Source: Ruminococcus sp. YRD2003 (GTDB taxonomy: Bacteria; Bacillota; Clostridia; Oscillospirales; Ruminococcaceae). Taken from it: DNA of 64,000 bases. The notes under the pieces were generated by a model. It had not been told where the DNA came from. It did no database searches and saw only the letters and a program-made list of their open reading frames with translations. Shown one piece after another: positions 23,517 through 32,980 of this stretch. The stretch spans positions 62,001-126,000 of the forward strand of contig FNZT01000010.1 of the NCBI GenBank assembly GCA_900109435.1, read 5' to 3'. Numbering within the stretch: position 1 is the first letter of the stretch; every line of letters begins with the position of its first letter. The position numbers were made by a program, and so were the translations under genes.

Positions 23517-25172
23517 TTATTCTACGGAAATAATATAATAGTATACGGGCTGTCCGCCGTTTACAAGCATTACTTCTATCTTGTCGCTCAGCTTCGACTG
23601 CAACAGCTGCTGGAGCTGCTCAGCGTTCTCCTCAGTAACGTCCGAGCCGTATATAACGGTAACATAGCTCGCTCCGCTCTTGCAAAGCTTCTTCGTCAGC
23701 TTCACGGTCGCCTTATTGATGTCCTTCTCGGTGAACGCGAGCTTGCCGTTGTCGAGCGCGAGTATCTCGCCCTCCTTGATAGCGTGTCCCTCGAACTCGG
23801 AATCACGCGCGGCGTAGGTGACAAGTCCTGTCTGCACCTTCTCGAACGCCTTCGTCATATTGATCCTGTTCTCGGCAAGTCCGACACTGTCGTCGAACGC
23901 CATCATCGCCGATATGCCCTGCGGTATAGTCCTTGTCTGGAGCACGCACACGCTCTTGTCGGTAAGCTTGACCGCCTGCTCGGCTGCCATGATGATGTTC
24001 TTGTTGTTCGGCAGCACGAATACCGTCTTTGCGGGAGTCGCAAGTATCGCGCGGAGTATGTCGTCTGTGGACGGGTTCATTGTCTGTCCGCCGCGCACTA
24101 CGAAGTCAACGCCGAGGTCGGTGAACAGTGTCTCTATGCCGTGACCTGCTGCCACCGCCACAAAGCCGAACTCCTTCTCGGGGACTGCGGGCGCAAAGCC
24201 ATTTTCGAGCTGCTCCGCCTCCTTGACCTTATTCTGGTGCTGGATGCGCATATTCTCTATCTTCGGCTTCGGGTCATTGATGAAGTAGCCGAATTCAAGC
24301 CCCTTCTGTATCGCCTTGCCTGGATTGTCGGTATGTACGTGTACCTTGATTATCTTCTCGTCGTCGACTACTACTACGCAGTCTCCGATAGTCTCGAGGT
24401 ATGCCCTCAGCATGAAGGGGTCGGGGCAGTTCTCGTTCTTTTCGAGCATAAACTCCGTGCAGTACGTGAACGTTATGTCGTCGTCGTACTGGCTGACTGC
24501 CGTTCTGAACGCCTCTATCGAGTTCTCCTCTTCTGCGGGAACTTCAGCGGGCTCAGCTATGCTTCCGCCGTTGAAGACCTCGTACATTGCCCTGATGATT
24601 ATAGTGAAGCCCATTCCGCCTGCGTCTACAACGCCTGCCTTTTTCAGCTGCGGGAGCATTTCCGTCGTCTTAGCAAGGGTCGCCTCCGCCTCGGCGCAGA
24701 CATCCGACCAGAAGATAACGTCGCTGCTGTTCGAGATAGCGCTCTCCTTTGCCTTTTCAGCCGCACATCTCGATACTGTGAGTATCGTTCCCTCGACAGG
24801 CTTCATCACCGCCTTATATGCTGCCTTCACACCGAGCTCGAGAGCTCTTGCGAAGTCCTCGCAGCCTGCCTCGTTCAGCCCCGAGAGCCCCTTTGATATG
24901 CCGCGGAATATCAGTGAAAGGATAACGCCCGAGTTGCCGCGCGCTCCTCTCAGCAAAGCCGAAGCAGCCGCTGAAGCCACGTCCGACACGCTGACATTGT
25001 CGGGCAGCCTTTTCAGCTCCTCGACCGCGTTGCCGATGGTCATCGACATATTCGTGCCCGTATCGCCGTCGGGTACGGGGTATACGTTCAGCTCGTCGAC
25101 CTCACGCTTCCTGTTGTTAAGCGTTATCGCGGCAGAAATAACAGCGTCTCTGAATAAAGCACCGTTTATCAC
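23517..25172 (-). CDS. DAK-domain (FakA/YloV-like) kinase protein
   Basis: A 551-residue protein. The N-terminal DAK2/DhaL domain (about 1-200) has DELNVYPVPDGDTGTNMSMT, whose aspartates bind Mg-ATP, and GARGNSGVILSL. A linker domain and a C-terminal FakA-type domain follow (...FVAVAAGHGIETLFTDLGVD..., ...VFVLPNNKNIIMAAEQA...). In Staphylococcus the orthologue FakA phosphorylates fatty acids bound to FakB, feeding host or recycled fatty acids into phospholipids. No FakB (DegV) gene is in the window. It lies 21 nt after an Asp23/YloU gene, the conserved yloU-yloV order of Bacillota. Confidence 0.9.
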   Translation of the reverse strand: MINGALFRDAVISAAITLNNRKREVDELNVYPVPDGDTGTNMSMTIGNAVEELKRLPDNVSVSDVASAAASALLRGARGNSGVILSLIFRGISKGLSGLNEAGCEDFARALELGVKAAYKAVMKPVEGTILTVSRCAAEKAKESAISNSSDVIFWSDVCAEAEATLAKTTEMLPQLKKAGVVDAGGMGFTIIIRAMYEVFNGGSIAEPAEVPAEEENSIEAFRTAVSQYDDDITFTYCTEFMLEKNENCPDPFMLRAYLETIGDCVVVVDDEKIIKVHVHTDNPGKAIQKGLEFGYFINDPKPKIENMRIQHQNKVKEAEQLENGFAPAVPEKEFGFVAVAAGHGIETLFTDLGVDFVVRGGQTMNPSTDDILRAILATPAKTVFVLPNNKNIIMAAEQAVKLTDKSVCVLQTRTIPQGISAMMAFDDSVGLAENRINMTKAFEKVQTGLVTYAARDSEFEGHAIKEGEILALDNGKLAFTEKDINKATVKLTKKLCKSGASYVTVIYGSDVTEENAEQLQQLLQSKLSDKIEVMLVNGGQPVYYYIISVE

Positions 25173-25193
25173 GTTCTATTTCCTCCCAATCGC

Positions 25194-25550
25194 TCAGCAG
25201 CTCATATCATCGACGTACACGTTTACCTTGCTGACGCCGATGCCTACTGATTCCTCTATCGTAAATGTTATCTTGTGGGTTATGCTGTTTACGGCAGCAG
25301 CTATGTTCGTGCCGTAAGTGACCTTGATATGCAGGTCTATTATAAGTCCGCCGTCCTTGTCGGTGCGCACGAGCACGCCCTTGCGCTTGCACATACGACC
25401 TCCCGTCAGCGACGATACCGCCGAACGGAACGTATTCACGCTGCAAACATCGGCTACACCGAAGCAGTCACATACTGCATGGCGGATAAGCTCGGTAAGA
25501 TACTGTTCTGTAACGGAAATTTTGCCGATATGGTTCTCAACTGTTACCAT
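25194..25550 (-). CDS. yloU: Asp23/Gls24 (YloU) family protein
   Basis: I choose ATG 25548-25550 (MVTVENHIGKISVTEQYL), with AGGGAG 8 nt upstream; a GTG 9 nt earlier would abut that site. The product is 118 residues, with the Asp23 pattern GKISVTEQYLTELIRHAV and a beta-rich C-terminus ending in VGIGVSKVNVYVDDMSC. Family members form abundant cytosolic or membrane-associated assemblies linked to envelope stress in Gram-positives, but the exact role is unsettled. First gene of the operon with the DAK protein, from the promoter at 25605-25633. Confidence 0.88.
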   Translation of the reverse strand: MVTVENHIGKISVTEQYLTELIRHAVCDCFGVADVCSVNTFRSAVSSLTGGRMCKRKGVLVRTDKDGGLIIDLHIKVTYGTNIAAAVNSITHKITFTIEESVGIGVSKVNVYVDDMSC

Positions 25551-25604
25551 AAAGCGCACTCCCTCTCTTTACATAGTAAGCCGTGCAAAACTGCACACAT
25601 TATT

Positions 25605-25633
25605 ATTATAACACAGCTTTCTGCAACTTGCAA
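25605..25633 (-). promoter_or_regulatory. Sigma-A promoter of yloU operon
   Basis: On the minus strand TTGCAA (25628-25633), a 17-nt spacer and TATAAT (25605-25610). A small hairpin GTGCA/TGCAC sits in the leader near 25583-25597. Confidence 0.65.
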
Positions 25634-25774
25634 TAGCTGTATACGAAAATTTTACGTTCTCGGCACAGTTTGTTAATATTATGTCAATTAATTTTGTGAG
25701 GCGTGCAAACTTTGTGAGAATGAGGCTGCTGCGAGTACCAGCCCCTGTACTTGTAAAAACACCACTGCACGAAA

Positions 25775-25797
25775 AAAGGCGGACAATGTCCGCCTTT
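25775..25797 (-). terminator. Terminator of the eight-gene ABC/DUF5696 operon
   Basis: AAAGGCGGAC (25775-25784) pairs with GTCCGCCTTT (25788-25797). On the minus strand it is followed by a T-run, 10 nt after the stop of the last permease gene. Confidence 0.85.
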
Positions 25798-25807
25798 CGC
25801 TGTTTTG

Positions 25808-26839
25808 TTAAATTCCCGTGATACCCGAGCGCGCTATGCCCTCGGTGAAGTATTTTTGCAGGCAGACGTACATCACCAGTATCGGCGTTATCGAGAGCAG
25901 ACAGCCCGCTTCCTTCCACACTATCTGCTCGCGCGGTGCTATCTCCACGGTCGCAGACTTGAAAAGTCTTATTTTCAGCTCCGTGTCAAGGTTCGTCAGC
26001 ATTCGTGCGAGCGTGTTTGTGTTGACGAAAAAGGTCGAGCCGAAATAGTAGTCGTTCCAGTACCACACCACTGAGAACAGAAACACCGTCAGGAACGCCG
26101 AGCCCGCATTCGGTATCATCACGCGGATAAACGTTTTCAGCGGTCCGCAGCCGTCGATGTAGGCGGCGTCCTCGAGCTCCTTCGGCAGCCCGCGGAAGAA
26201 CTGGCGGAATATGAGTATCATCAGTCCCGAGCGAATGCCGTTTGCCGTTATCGCGGGAAGGTACATCGTCCACATCGTGTCGATGAGGTTTACCGTGAAC
26301 AGCCCGCGTATCCCGAACGAGCGGAACTGCGTATACAGCGGGAGTCCAATGACCTGCGGCGGTACCAGTATCATCATTATGACGATGCCGAAAAGCAGCC
26401 CCTTGAACCTGAACTTGAAGCGTGCAAAGCCGTAGCCCGTCACCGAGCACGACAGCACCTGCACGAACGAGCAGCCGATATTCAGTATCAGCGTCGTGCG
26501 GAGAGTGTTCCAGAAGTCCATTGCCGTCAGCGTTTCCTTCAGCACGTTCAGTGTGAAATGGCGCGGTATCCACATTACGGTCGGGTCGTTCATATCCGCC
26601 CGCTCGCGGAATGTGCAGCTCACCATGTAGATGAGCGGATAGAGTATGACAAAGCCGAGTCCGAACAGTATCACAAAGCGGAAGAACGGGAAAATCCTGT
26701 CCATGACAGCCTTGCGGCGGATATAGCCGCGCTCCTCGGCGGTCATCGACTGCATTCGGAGCTTCTTCGCCTGTCGGGGAGTGAGTCCGCCGCCTATCTC
26801 GCTTTCGCTCTTGACAACGGCGCCTGTTGTATCAGTCAT
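25808..26839 (-). CDS. Carbohydrate ABC transporter permease (MalG-type), second pair
   Basis: A 343-residue inner-membrane subunit with six predicted helices. It has the EAA loop EDAAYIDGCGPLKTFIRVMIP, which contacts the ATPase, and the C-terminal pattern of CUT1-family MalG-type permeases. A charged cytoplasmic N-terminal extension of about 45 residues precedes the first helix. It pairs with the MalF-type permease directly upstream (13-nt gap). No ATPase gene is in the operon; CUT1 systems of Bacillota usually share a distant MsmX/MsmK-type ATPase. Last gene of the operon. Confidence 0.88.
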   Translation of the reverse strand: MTDTTGAVVKSESEIGGGLTPRQAKKLRMQSMTAEERGYIRRKAVMDRIFPFFRFVILFGLGFVILYPLIYMVSCTFRERADMNDPTVMWIPRHFTLNVLKETLTAMDFWNTLRTTLILNIGCSFVQVLSCSVTGYGFARFKFRFKGLLFGIVIMMILVPPQVIGLPLYTQFRSFGIRGLFTVNLIDTMWTMYLPAITANGIRSGLMILIFRQFFRGLPKELEDAAYIDGCGPLKTFIRVMIPNAGSAFLTVFLFSVVWYWNDYYFGSTFFVNTNTLARMLTNLDTELKIRLFKSATVEIAPREQIVWKEAGCLLSITPILVMYVCLQKYFTEGIARSGITGI

Positions 26840-26852
26840 TTCATCGCCTCCC

Positions 26853-27824
26853 TTACTCTACCTCATAGTAAATGAACTTGTTTATTATCAGCGTTACCAG
26901 TCCTATCGCCGCAAAGACTATCAGGAAGTATATCCATGCCATAGCCGATGCTTCGCCGAACTTCCACTCCTCCTTCATTGCGAGGATACGCTCCATGACC
27001 TTGTTGGTCGGGCTTGTGAAGGAGTCGATGACAGTGAATATCAGGTTCGCAAGTATGAACGGGCTGACGTACGGAAGTGTTATCTTCCAGAAGAATTCCC
27101 AAGCGGTCGCGCCCTCTATCTGGGCAGCTTCCTTCGCCGACGGAGGAATGTTCTGCAAGGCGCCGAGGAAGAGCAGTATCTGTATGCCGCTCGACCAGAC
27201 GATGCCGAAGATGTTGTCCGCGACGGTGGATATCATCGTGCTCATATTGTCGCTTATGCCGTATATTCCGAGGAATTGCAGGAGCTCGCCGACAAGGTCG
27301 GTCGAGAACATCGTCGAGAACTGTGCCGCGCCCGTGTTGCCCGTAGAGTTCATATCGCCGCTGATTATCTTGTATACGGGACCCGTCGCGATGATGACAG
27401 GCAGGAAGAATATCGCCCGCGAGAGCGTTCTGCCGCGGAATTTCTGATTCAGTATCACCGCGATGAACAGCGAGAATATCAGCACCAGCGGAGTCTTCCA
27501 CGCTGTTTCTATGAGAGTTTCCTTGAGGAATACCGTGTATTTTGGGTCGGCGTTGATGACATAGTCGAACTTAGCCGTTCCTACCCAATCCGTGAGCGTT
27601 TTTCCGTCACCGATAGAGACCTCGTTGAAGGAGTACCAGAACGACTTCACGAGCGGTACGAGGAAGAACATCAGTGTGCCTATCATCCATATGGAGATGA
27701 AACCGTATCCGTAGAGCTGCTTGCGCTTCTCGTAGGGCAGTTCGCGACGCTTTTTTGCGGGCTTTACCGCCGACTGCTCCTCTGCGGGAGCCGCCGCCTC
27801 CGTCTTTATAGCTTCTTCTGCCAT
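26853..27824 (-). CDS. Carbohydrate ABC transporter permease (MalF-type), second pair
   Basis: Start ATG 27822-27824, one base after the DUF5696 gene stop, with AGGAGG about 11 nt upstream; 323 residues. An Ala/Glu/Lys-rich cytoplasmic tail (about 1-35) precedes six helices. The EAA loop is KEAAQIEGATAWEFFWKITLP. The periplasm-equivalent loop between the first two helices is long, as in MalF-type subunits. It partners with the permease at 25808-26839. Transport substrate unknown; the context suggests an oligosaccharide. Confidence 0.87.
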   Translation of the reverse strand: MAEEAIKTEAAAPAEEQSAVKPAKKRRELPYEKRKQLYGYGFISIWMIGTLMFFLVPLVKSFWYSFNEVSIGDGKTLTDWVGTAKFDYVINADPKYTVFLKETLIETAWKTPLVLIFSLFIAVILNQKFRGRTLSRAIFFLPVIIATGPVYKIISGDMNSTGNTGAAQFSTMFSTDLVGELLQFLGIYGISDNMSTMISTVADNIFGIVWSSGIQILLFLGALQNIPPSAKEAAQIEGATAWEFFWKITLPYVSPFILANLIFTVIDSFTSPTNKVMERILAMKEEWKFGEASAMAWIYFLIVFAAIGLVTLIINKFIYYEVE

Positions 27825-27825
27825 A

Positions 27826-30657
27826 TCAGCCGATGCCTCCTTCCTCAGAGTCTGCGAGCGAGAGCCTGTTCCCGCCGTATTCAACAGTCTTGGCTTCGAG
27901 GTCTGTCTTTACAACGGTGCCGTTTGAGAATGTCGTGGTTATGAGGCTGCCGTCATCGCTGACGTCGTAGCCTGTTATCGTACTGTCGCTCACGCTGCCG
28001 AGCAGAGGTGCGAGAAGCTTGTATTCCTCGGCTGCCGTGTCTGCCCAGTAGTGGTAGTTTGCATAGTAGTATTTGTCGTAGTCGGTGTCCTTGAGCTTGC
28101 TCGTCTCGTTGTATATCATATCGTAGCTGAGGCAGCTTCCCGTAGCCGCCGCCCTGAGCAGTAGCTCAGACGGGTCGGCGTCGCCGTTGACGGGAGTAGT
28201 CGAGTAAGGGATAAGTCCGTGCATGACTATCTGATAGAACGGAACGTCCTCGTTGAAGATGTCGAATCGGCTCGACGAGAGCGGAATGTCCGTGATATGG
28301 CTGATGTATGGCAGTGCATAGGCGTTAGCGCCGTCGGCGATGAAGCCGTTATCGAGCGAATCACCGAGCTTGCCGAACGCCTCCTCAGCCATAGTCATTG
28401 CCTTGTAGCGGGAGATGTTTTTCTTGCCGTAGTCGCCGTAGAGCGACGAAGCGGCGTTGTCCACAGCCGCACCACTGAGCCCCGCCTTCGCGTAGCTCTT
28501 CGCGATATCGCTGTAGACCTCCCCGAAGCAGCTCGGCGAGAGCAGCGACATATTCTTCCTGAAGCCATCGGGAATGCCGTATGCGCGGTCATAGCTGACT
28601 ATACGCGAGTACGAGCCCGATACCCTCACGCAGGTGCTTGTGAACGAGTAGTAGCCGTTGCCCGAGTAGAAGTCCCTGCTGCTTGAAGCGGGGTAGAATC
28701 CGATATCGTTCTCGTCGATGAAGTCGGTGAGCTTGGAGAAATCGCTCTTGCCTCCGAGAGTGCCCGAAGGCGAGGCTCCCGTATCGACCTTGCGCTTTAT
28801 GCCGTCGTTAGTCCAGCCGTTGTAGGTGACGACCATATCGTCCACTCCCCTGTTTTTCAGCTCCGTGAGTATCTCCAGCGCCTCGCCGTACTTGGTGACG
28901 GGCTGCTTCATCGAAACGGGTATGCCGAGGACGGGCTTTTTCCTCATCGTGCCGCCGTAGAGGTCGACGTACATAGCAGCGCCCGAGGTCTTGGGCTCGA
29001 TGCCCTCCTCCTCGATGAGGTACTGCCTGTAGCGGTCGGCTACATCTACGTAGCTCGCGCCCTGCTTGGATATCGGGTAATATCGGAGCTCGATATCGTC
29101 GGACTTTATCGCGCCGCTCTCGAATACCGTGAGCTTGTCGCTGTTGCTGCCCGACATATAGAAGGTGTCCGTGCCGCGGAGTATGAACGTGAAGTTGCAG
29201 AGGTTGTAGCTGCTGTTGGACTGCTTTGACACCTGCGCGGTGAGATAGGCGTTGGAGTCGCCCTTGGAGGCAACTGCCAGCAAGGCGTTGTCCTCCTTGA
29301 CTATGCCGTATACGGGCAGGTATATCTGCTCGGTGACAGCTCCGCGGCTCGTCGGCACAGCGGTCACGTCATTGCCGTATACGCGCTGCTGATAGGCGTT
29401 TGTGTCCATAGTCTTGTCGTTGTTGAAGCGCACGAGAGCTCCGCTGCCGTCGGGTATGACGAAGCAGCCGTCCTCCTTGTCGGAGGCAGCTCCGAAGCTG
29501 TTCAGCAGCGTGACTTCGGTCGCTATCTTTTCGTCTTTCGGCTCCTTTATCTCGGAGACCTTCAGCGAGGCTTTCAGACAGTCCTTTTCGAGTGTGTACT
29601 CGACGGGGAAGCTGAATCCTGCCTTGTAGTAGTAGGTCACCCTGACGCCGTCCCTGACGTCGCTGACCTTTATCTCGCAGTCGTCGGTGCCCGAGCGCAG
29701 AACGTTGTTGTTCGAGCGCTTCGACGGTATGCCGTAGCGGAGCGTATTCGACGAGCGCAGCTCGTTCACGAGCAGCGGAGTAGCCACCTTGTCGCGTGCC
29801 GCACCGAGCGGTGACGACCACCATATGTATCCCGTCTGCTTATTTTTGAGCCCGAGGTTGCCGAGGCGGTCGTCGACGAGCAGGATATAGCTGTCATTCT
29901 CTGCGCACTGCCTGTACGTGCCGATGACCTGCCTGCCGTCGGCTGTCAGCCATGTGAAAGCGGAGCGGTCGTCGGTATAGTAGACCTTTTTGCCGTCCTC
30001 GGTGCCGCTCTCGGTGAAGACCGCGAGCACCTTCTTACAGTCGCTGTCCATGCGCTCGAGGGTCTTGCCGTCTATCGAGCTGAACAGCGTCGGGTCGTCT
30101 ATCGTGGATATCACGCGGCGTATGCGTATCACGCGGGTGATGTCGGCGTCGGTGTACAGAAGGTAGCGCTTTGCGCCGCTGACCCACAGCTTGCCCTCGT
30201 CGCATTTGCTGCTGTCGCCGAAGTCCGCGAGAGCAGTCTTCTTTTCGGGGTCTACAGCCACGAGGTCGCCGAGCTTTTTGAGGTCGCCAATCATATCGGC
30301 TATTGCCTCCTGAGCCTCGGTGTAGTCGGACTTCTTCTCGGGCTCGCCGCCGTTTTTCGCCCATATATCGTCCTCGAAGCCCTTATCCTTGGCGTAGATG
30401 TCTATACCGTCCGCAGAGCCGACCTTGCGCAGATACTTTGTTATGTCGTCAAATTCCGCGCGCACCTTCTCCTCGGACTCTTTGAGCTTTGCCGCCTTTT
30501 CCTCGGAGGCAGCCTCTCCGTCCTCGGACTCTCCGTCCTCCGAAGCCTCGGCTGCGGTATCGGCTTCGCCCTCGTTTTCGGCGTAGATGTTTGCGGACAC
30601 GGTCATCGTCGAGACGGCGAGCAGGCACAGCAGAGTGCGTCTTATCTTGTTTCTCAT
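27826..30657 (-). CDS. Large secreted DUF5696 protein, possible uncharacterised carbohydrate-active enzyme
   Basis: Start ATG 30655-30657 with a G-rich site 8 nt upstream (weak); 943 residues. A signal peptide ends near IYAEN, followed by an acidic Glu/Ala/Ser tract (about 27-65). A beta-sandwich-like region spans about 270-550 (GCFVIPDGSGALVRFNNDK, LLAVASKGDSNAYL). A TIM-barrel-like region spans about 555-860 (MYVDLYGGTMRKKPVLGIP, EILTELKNRGVDDMVVTYNG, GFYPASSSRDFYS, GAAVDNAASSLYGDYG, FIADGANAYALPYISHITDI), and a small beta domain closes the protein. The layout of N-terminal sandwich, barrel and C-terminal sandwich recalls glycoside hydrolase clans such as GH36/GH101, but I know of no activity shown for DUF5696. 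It is embedded in a sugar ABC operon and is probably extracellular. Confidence 0.75.
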   Translation of the reverse strand: MRNKIRRTLLCLLAVSTMTVSANIYAENEGEADTAAEASEDGESEDGEAASEEKAAKLKESEEKVRAEFDDITKYLRKVGSADGIDIYAKDKGFEDDIWAKNGGEPEKKSDYTEAQEAIADMIGDLKKLGDLVAVDPEKKTALADFGDSSKCDEGKLWVSGAKRYLLYTDADITRVIRIRRVISTIDDPTLFSSIDGKTLERMDSDCKKVLAVFTESGTEDGKKVYYTDDRSAFTWLTADGRQVIGTYRQCAENDSYILLVDDRLGNLGLKNKQTGYIWWSSPLGAARDKVATPLLVNELRSSNTLRYGIPSKRSNNNVLRSGTDDCEIKVSDVRDGVRVTYYYKAGFSFPVEYTLEKDCLKASLKVSEIKEPKDEKIATEVTLLNSFGAASDKEDGCFVIPDGSGALVRFNNDKTMDTNAYQQRVYGNDVTAVPTSRGAVTEQIYLPVYGIVKEDNALLAVASKGDSNAYLTAQVSKQSNSSYNLCNFTFILRGTDTFYMSGSNSDKLTVFESGAIKSDDIELRYYPISKQGASYVDVADRYRQYLIEEEGIEPKTSGAAMYVDLYGGTMRKKPVLGIPVSMKQPVTKYGEALEILTELKNRGVDDMVVTYNGWTNDGIKRKVDTGASPSGTLGGKSDFSKLTDFIDENDIGFYPASSSRDFYSGNGYYSFTSTCVRVSGSYSRIVSYDRAYGIPDGFRKNMSLLSPSCFGEVYSDIAKSYAKAGLSGAAVDNAASSLYGDYGKKNISRYKAMTMAEEAFGKLGDSLDNGFIADGANAYALPYISHITDIPLSSSRFDIFNEDVPFYQIVMHGLIPYSTTPVNGDADPSELLLRAAATGSCLSYDMIYNETSKLKDTDYDKYYYANYHYWADTAAEEYKLLAPLLGSVSDSTITGYDVSDDGSLITTTFSNGTVVKTDLEAKTVEYGGNRLSLADSEEGGIG

Positions 30658-30674
30658 ATGCATCACCGCCCCCG

Positions 30675-31304
30675 TCAGACTCTTATCCTGTAGGAGAGCT
30701 CTGTGTATATCGTCGAGACGAAGATATATACCTGCTGTATCAGCGACATGAACAGCACCAGCAGCACCAGCATTATCATCATTGCCGCTATCGTCAGTAT
30801 TATCGCGGCTACGGTCTTGCCGAAGCTGTACTGGTGTACCGACTTTATCGCCGAGAACAGGAGTATGAGCGTCCAGCCCGTGCCGATTATCTCTATAGCC
30901 TGCATGAAGACGTACTCGTCGCGGATAAGGAAATGGGACAGGAACACGTTTATGAAGCGCTGAACGATGAACGGCACAAGGGCGTATGCGCTGTATATGC
31001 AGATATTGCGCATCGTACCCTCGCCGTCGAAGAGGGTGCATATCGACCAGTTGCCGATGACCCACGCCGCGAACACCACTATCGTCTTGGTGATATAGGG
31101 GATGATGTTGAACACCTTGTCGTAGGTGACGAAGAACTGAAAGCCGTACAGCCTTCCGTATGCTATTTCCGAGAGGAACAGCATGAACACTATCAGAAAC
31201 GCTATTTTCAGCGAGCCCGACTTCTTCCAGCGCATATCCTCAAAGCCCTCGACGGGGTGAGTTACTGCGTGCCTTACCCATTCAGCTGGTCTCAGGTCCA
31301 TCAT
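30675..31304 (-). CDS. YIP1-family polytopic membrane protein
   Basis: A 209-residue protein with five hydrophobic helices after a cytoplasmic start ([20 protein letters not shown]; the [11 protein letters not shown] segment is typical of bacterial YIP1 proteins). YIP1 homologues in eukaryotes act in vesicle traffic; in bacteria the role is unknown. Here it sits between the NHL/TPR gene (23-nt overlap) and the DUF5696 gene (17-nt gap), which suggests that it is a fixed membrane partner of this transport system. Confidence 0.8.
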   Translation of the reverse strand: MMDLRPAEWVRHAVTHPVEGFEDMRWKKSGSLKIAFLIVFMLFLSEIAYGRLYGFQFFVTYDKVFNIIPYITKTIVVFAAWVIGNWSICTLFDGEGTMRNICIYSAYALVPFIVQRFINVFLSHFLIRDEYVFMQAIEIIGTGWTLILLFSAIKSVHQYSFGKTVAAIILTIAAMMIMLVLLVLFMSLIQQVYIFVSTIYTELSYRIRV

Positions 31305-32970
31305 TTTGCTGTTCCTCCCTTCTGTTGTTTTCGACTGCCGCAGAGTTCTCCTTTGCTGCGGCTATCTCGGCTTTCAGCCGAGCGGCTTCCTCGTCAGCCT
31401 TTGTTTCGGCTTCGAGTGCCCGCAATGCCTCTGCCGCCTCGCCCTTGTTGAGGTCGAGCTTGGCTATATCGGTGTCCGCGGGAGCCTTCGCGGCTGCCGC
31501 AAGAGCGCGTCTGCGCTTTTTCAGCGTATATCCGAGCGCGAACAGGGCTGCGATAAATACTGCCGCAATCGCAAATACCGTCCCGAAGTGCTTCTTCAGG
31601 AACTCCATGCGATAGCCCTCGAAAGCCTTGTTGTATATGTAACCCGAACCTGCGAGCTTCGCATACTTCATCGCGCCCTCGTAGTCTCCTTTGCGGAGCA
31701 GAGCTGACGCTACGCCGATGTTCGCGCGGTGGTAGTTGCCGTCGCGCTTGAGCACCTCCAGCCACGGCCCGAGCGCTTCTTCGTAGTAGCCCGCATTGTA
31801 GTAGGCTGTCGCCTTGTGGACTATCCTGCCGAAGTCGGTCTCGGTGAATATGGTCACGGTGTCCTTGCGGCTGTCCACGACGTAGAGGTTCTCGCCCTTT
31901 GATTCGAGAGCCGCGGCGTGGTCGAAGCCTCCCACCTGCTTGGCGATAGTGCCCGTGATGAACAGGAGGTGGCAGTCCTCGTCGTACTGGAAGACGCGTC
32001 CCGTGGTAAAGTCGAGGCAGTTGATATTGCCGTCCTCGGCGATGTCGATGTCGACTATCGCGGGAGCGAGGAGCTTGTTCTGCGAGGTGTCGTACATGGG
32101 CGCATAGTCGCCGTAAACAGCGTCATTGCTCGCGAAGATGTTGTTTCCCGCGGCGTTGAGCTTTTTGACGGTATCGGTGGTCTGCGTCGAAGACGCGGTA
32201 CACGTAAAGATGAAGTCGCCGTCGATGTCGAAGCTCGTGATGCCCGTCGGGACATTCCTTGTGCGGCGCGCGCGCTTCTCCTCGGAGGTGAATAGGCTCG
32301 TGAGGTAGTTGCCGACTATCTCGGCGGTCGGCTGAACGCGGTTCGCGCCGTAGAAGCCGATGAACTCTCCCTCGGGGTCGAACATAGCCGCGCCCGTGGT
32401 GATGTTGCCGAGTACGATATAGACGTTGCCCGCCTTGTCGGCGATGACACGCTGGGGCAGGAATGTGCGCTTCTGGTCGTATATCTCGGATGCGGGCTTG
32501 GTTATCTCGCGCACGACCCTGCCGTCCTTGCCGCATATGAGCACGCGTGCGTTCTCATTGTCGGCGATATACATGAGGTCGTTTTCCGCGGAGATGAATA
32601 TGCCCTGCGGATTTTTGAGCTTGGTCTGCGAGCCGTCGGGCATGGTGAAGCTGTCGTAGACCTTCACTGCTTCGCGGAAGTCGGAGTCCACCGCTACTAT
32701 GCGGCTGTTGCCCGAATCCACGATGTAGAAGGTGTCGGTGTGGTCGCAGAAGATGTCGGAGGGAGACTCGAACGCTCCCACGCCGAGGTCACTGCCCGAA
32801 ACAGCGCGCTCGGCGATATATCCCGCCTGAGATGGTATCGCCTCTCCCCAGCGGTCGTAGTTGTAGACGTCATAGGGCTCGCGCGCGGAGGCGGTCAGAG
32901 CCGATACACAGCCGCCGAGCAGAGCTGCCGACAGCGCGAGTGAAAGAAGTCTGCGTGTGAGTTTTTCCAT
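31282..32970 (-). CDS. NHL-repeat/TPR protein with a membrane anchor
   Basis: A 562-residue protein. The N-terminal signal includes LLGGC, a possible lipobox, followed by a six-bladed NHL-type propeller (about 60-370; [54 protein letters not shown]). TPR-like helices follow (about 380-445; [20 protein letters not shown]), then a single membrane helix (about 460-482) and a charged Ala/Glu/Lys coiled-coil tail to the end. This orientation puts the propeller outside and the tail in the cytoplasm, an arrangement suited to sensing or scaffolding. Inferred partner of the ABC system. Confidence 0.78.
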   Translation of the reverse strand: MEKLTRRLLSLALSAALLGGCVSALTASAREPYDVYNYDRWGEAIPSQAGYIAERAVSGSDLGVGAFESPSDIFCDHTDTFYIVDSGNSRIVAVDSDFREAVKVYDSFTMPDGSQTKLKNPQGIFISAENDLMYIADNENARVLICGKDGRVVREITKPASEIYDQKRTFLPQRVIADKAGNVYIVLGNITTGAAMFDPEGEFIGFYGANRVQPTAEIVGNYLTSLFTSEEKRARRTRNVPTGITSFDIDGDFIFTCTASSTQTTDTVKKLNAAGNNIFASNDAVYGDYAPMYDTSQNKLLAPAIVDIDIAEDGNINCLDFTTGRVFQYDEDCHLLFITGTIAKQVGGFDHAAALESKGENLYVVDSRKDTVTIFTETDFGRIVHKATAYYNAGYYEEALGPWLEVLKRDGNYHRANIGVASALLRKGDYEGAMKYAKLAGSGYIYNKAFEGYRMEFLKKHFGTVFAIAAVFIAALFALGYTLKKRRRALAAAAKAPADTDIAKLDLNKGEAAEALRALEAETKADEEAARLKAEIAAAKENSAAVENNRREEQQNDGPETS

Positions 32971-32980
32971 GCGCGCCTCC

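Noticed and set aside
23433-24896. 487-codon plus-strand open frame
   Set aside because: Antisense to the FakA-like gene; its Leu/Arg/Tyr-rich composition is typical of a shadow frame.
30658-31065. N-terminal extension of the DUF5696 open frame into the YIP1 gene
   Set aside because: The extra 136 residues are His/Arg-rich shadow sequence. A signal peptide starts at 30657, the normal beginning of a secreted protein.
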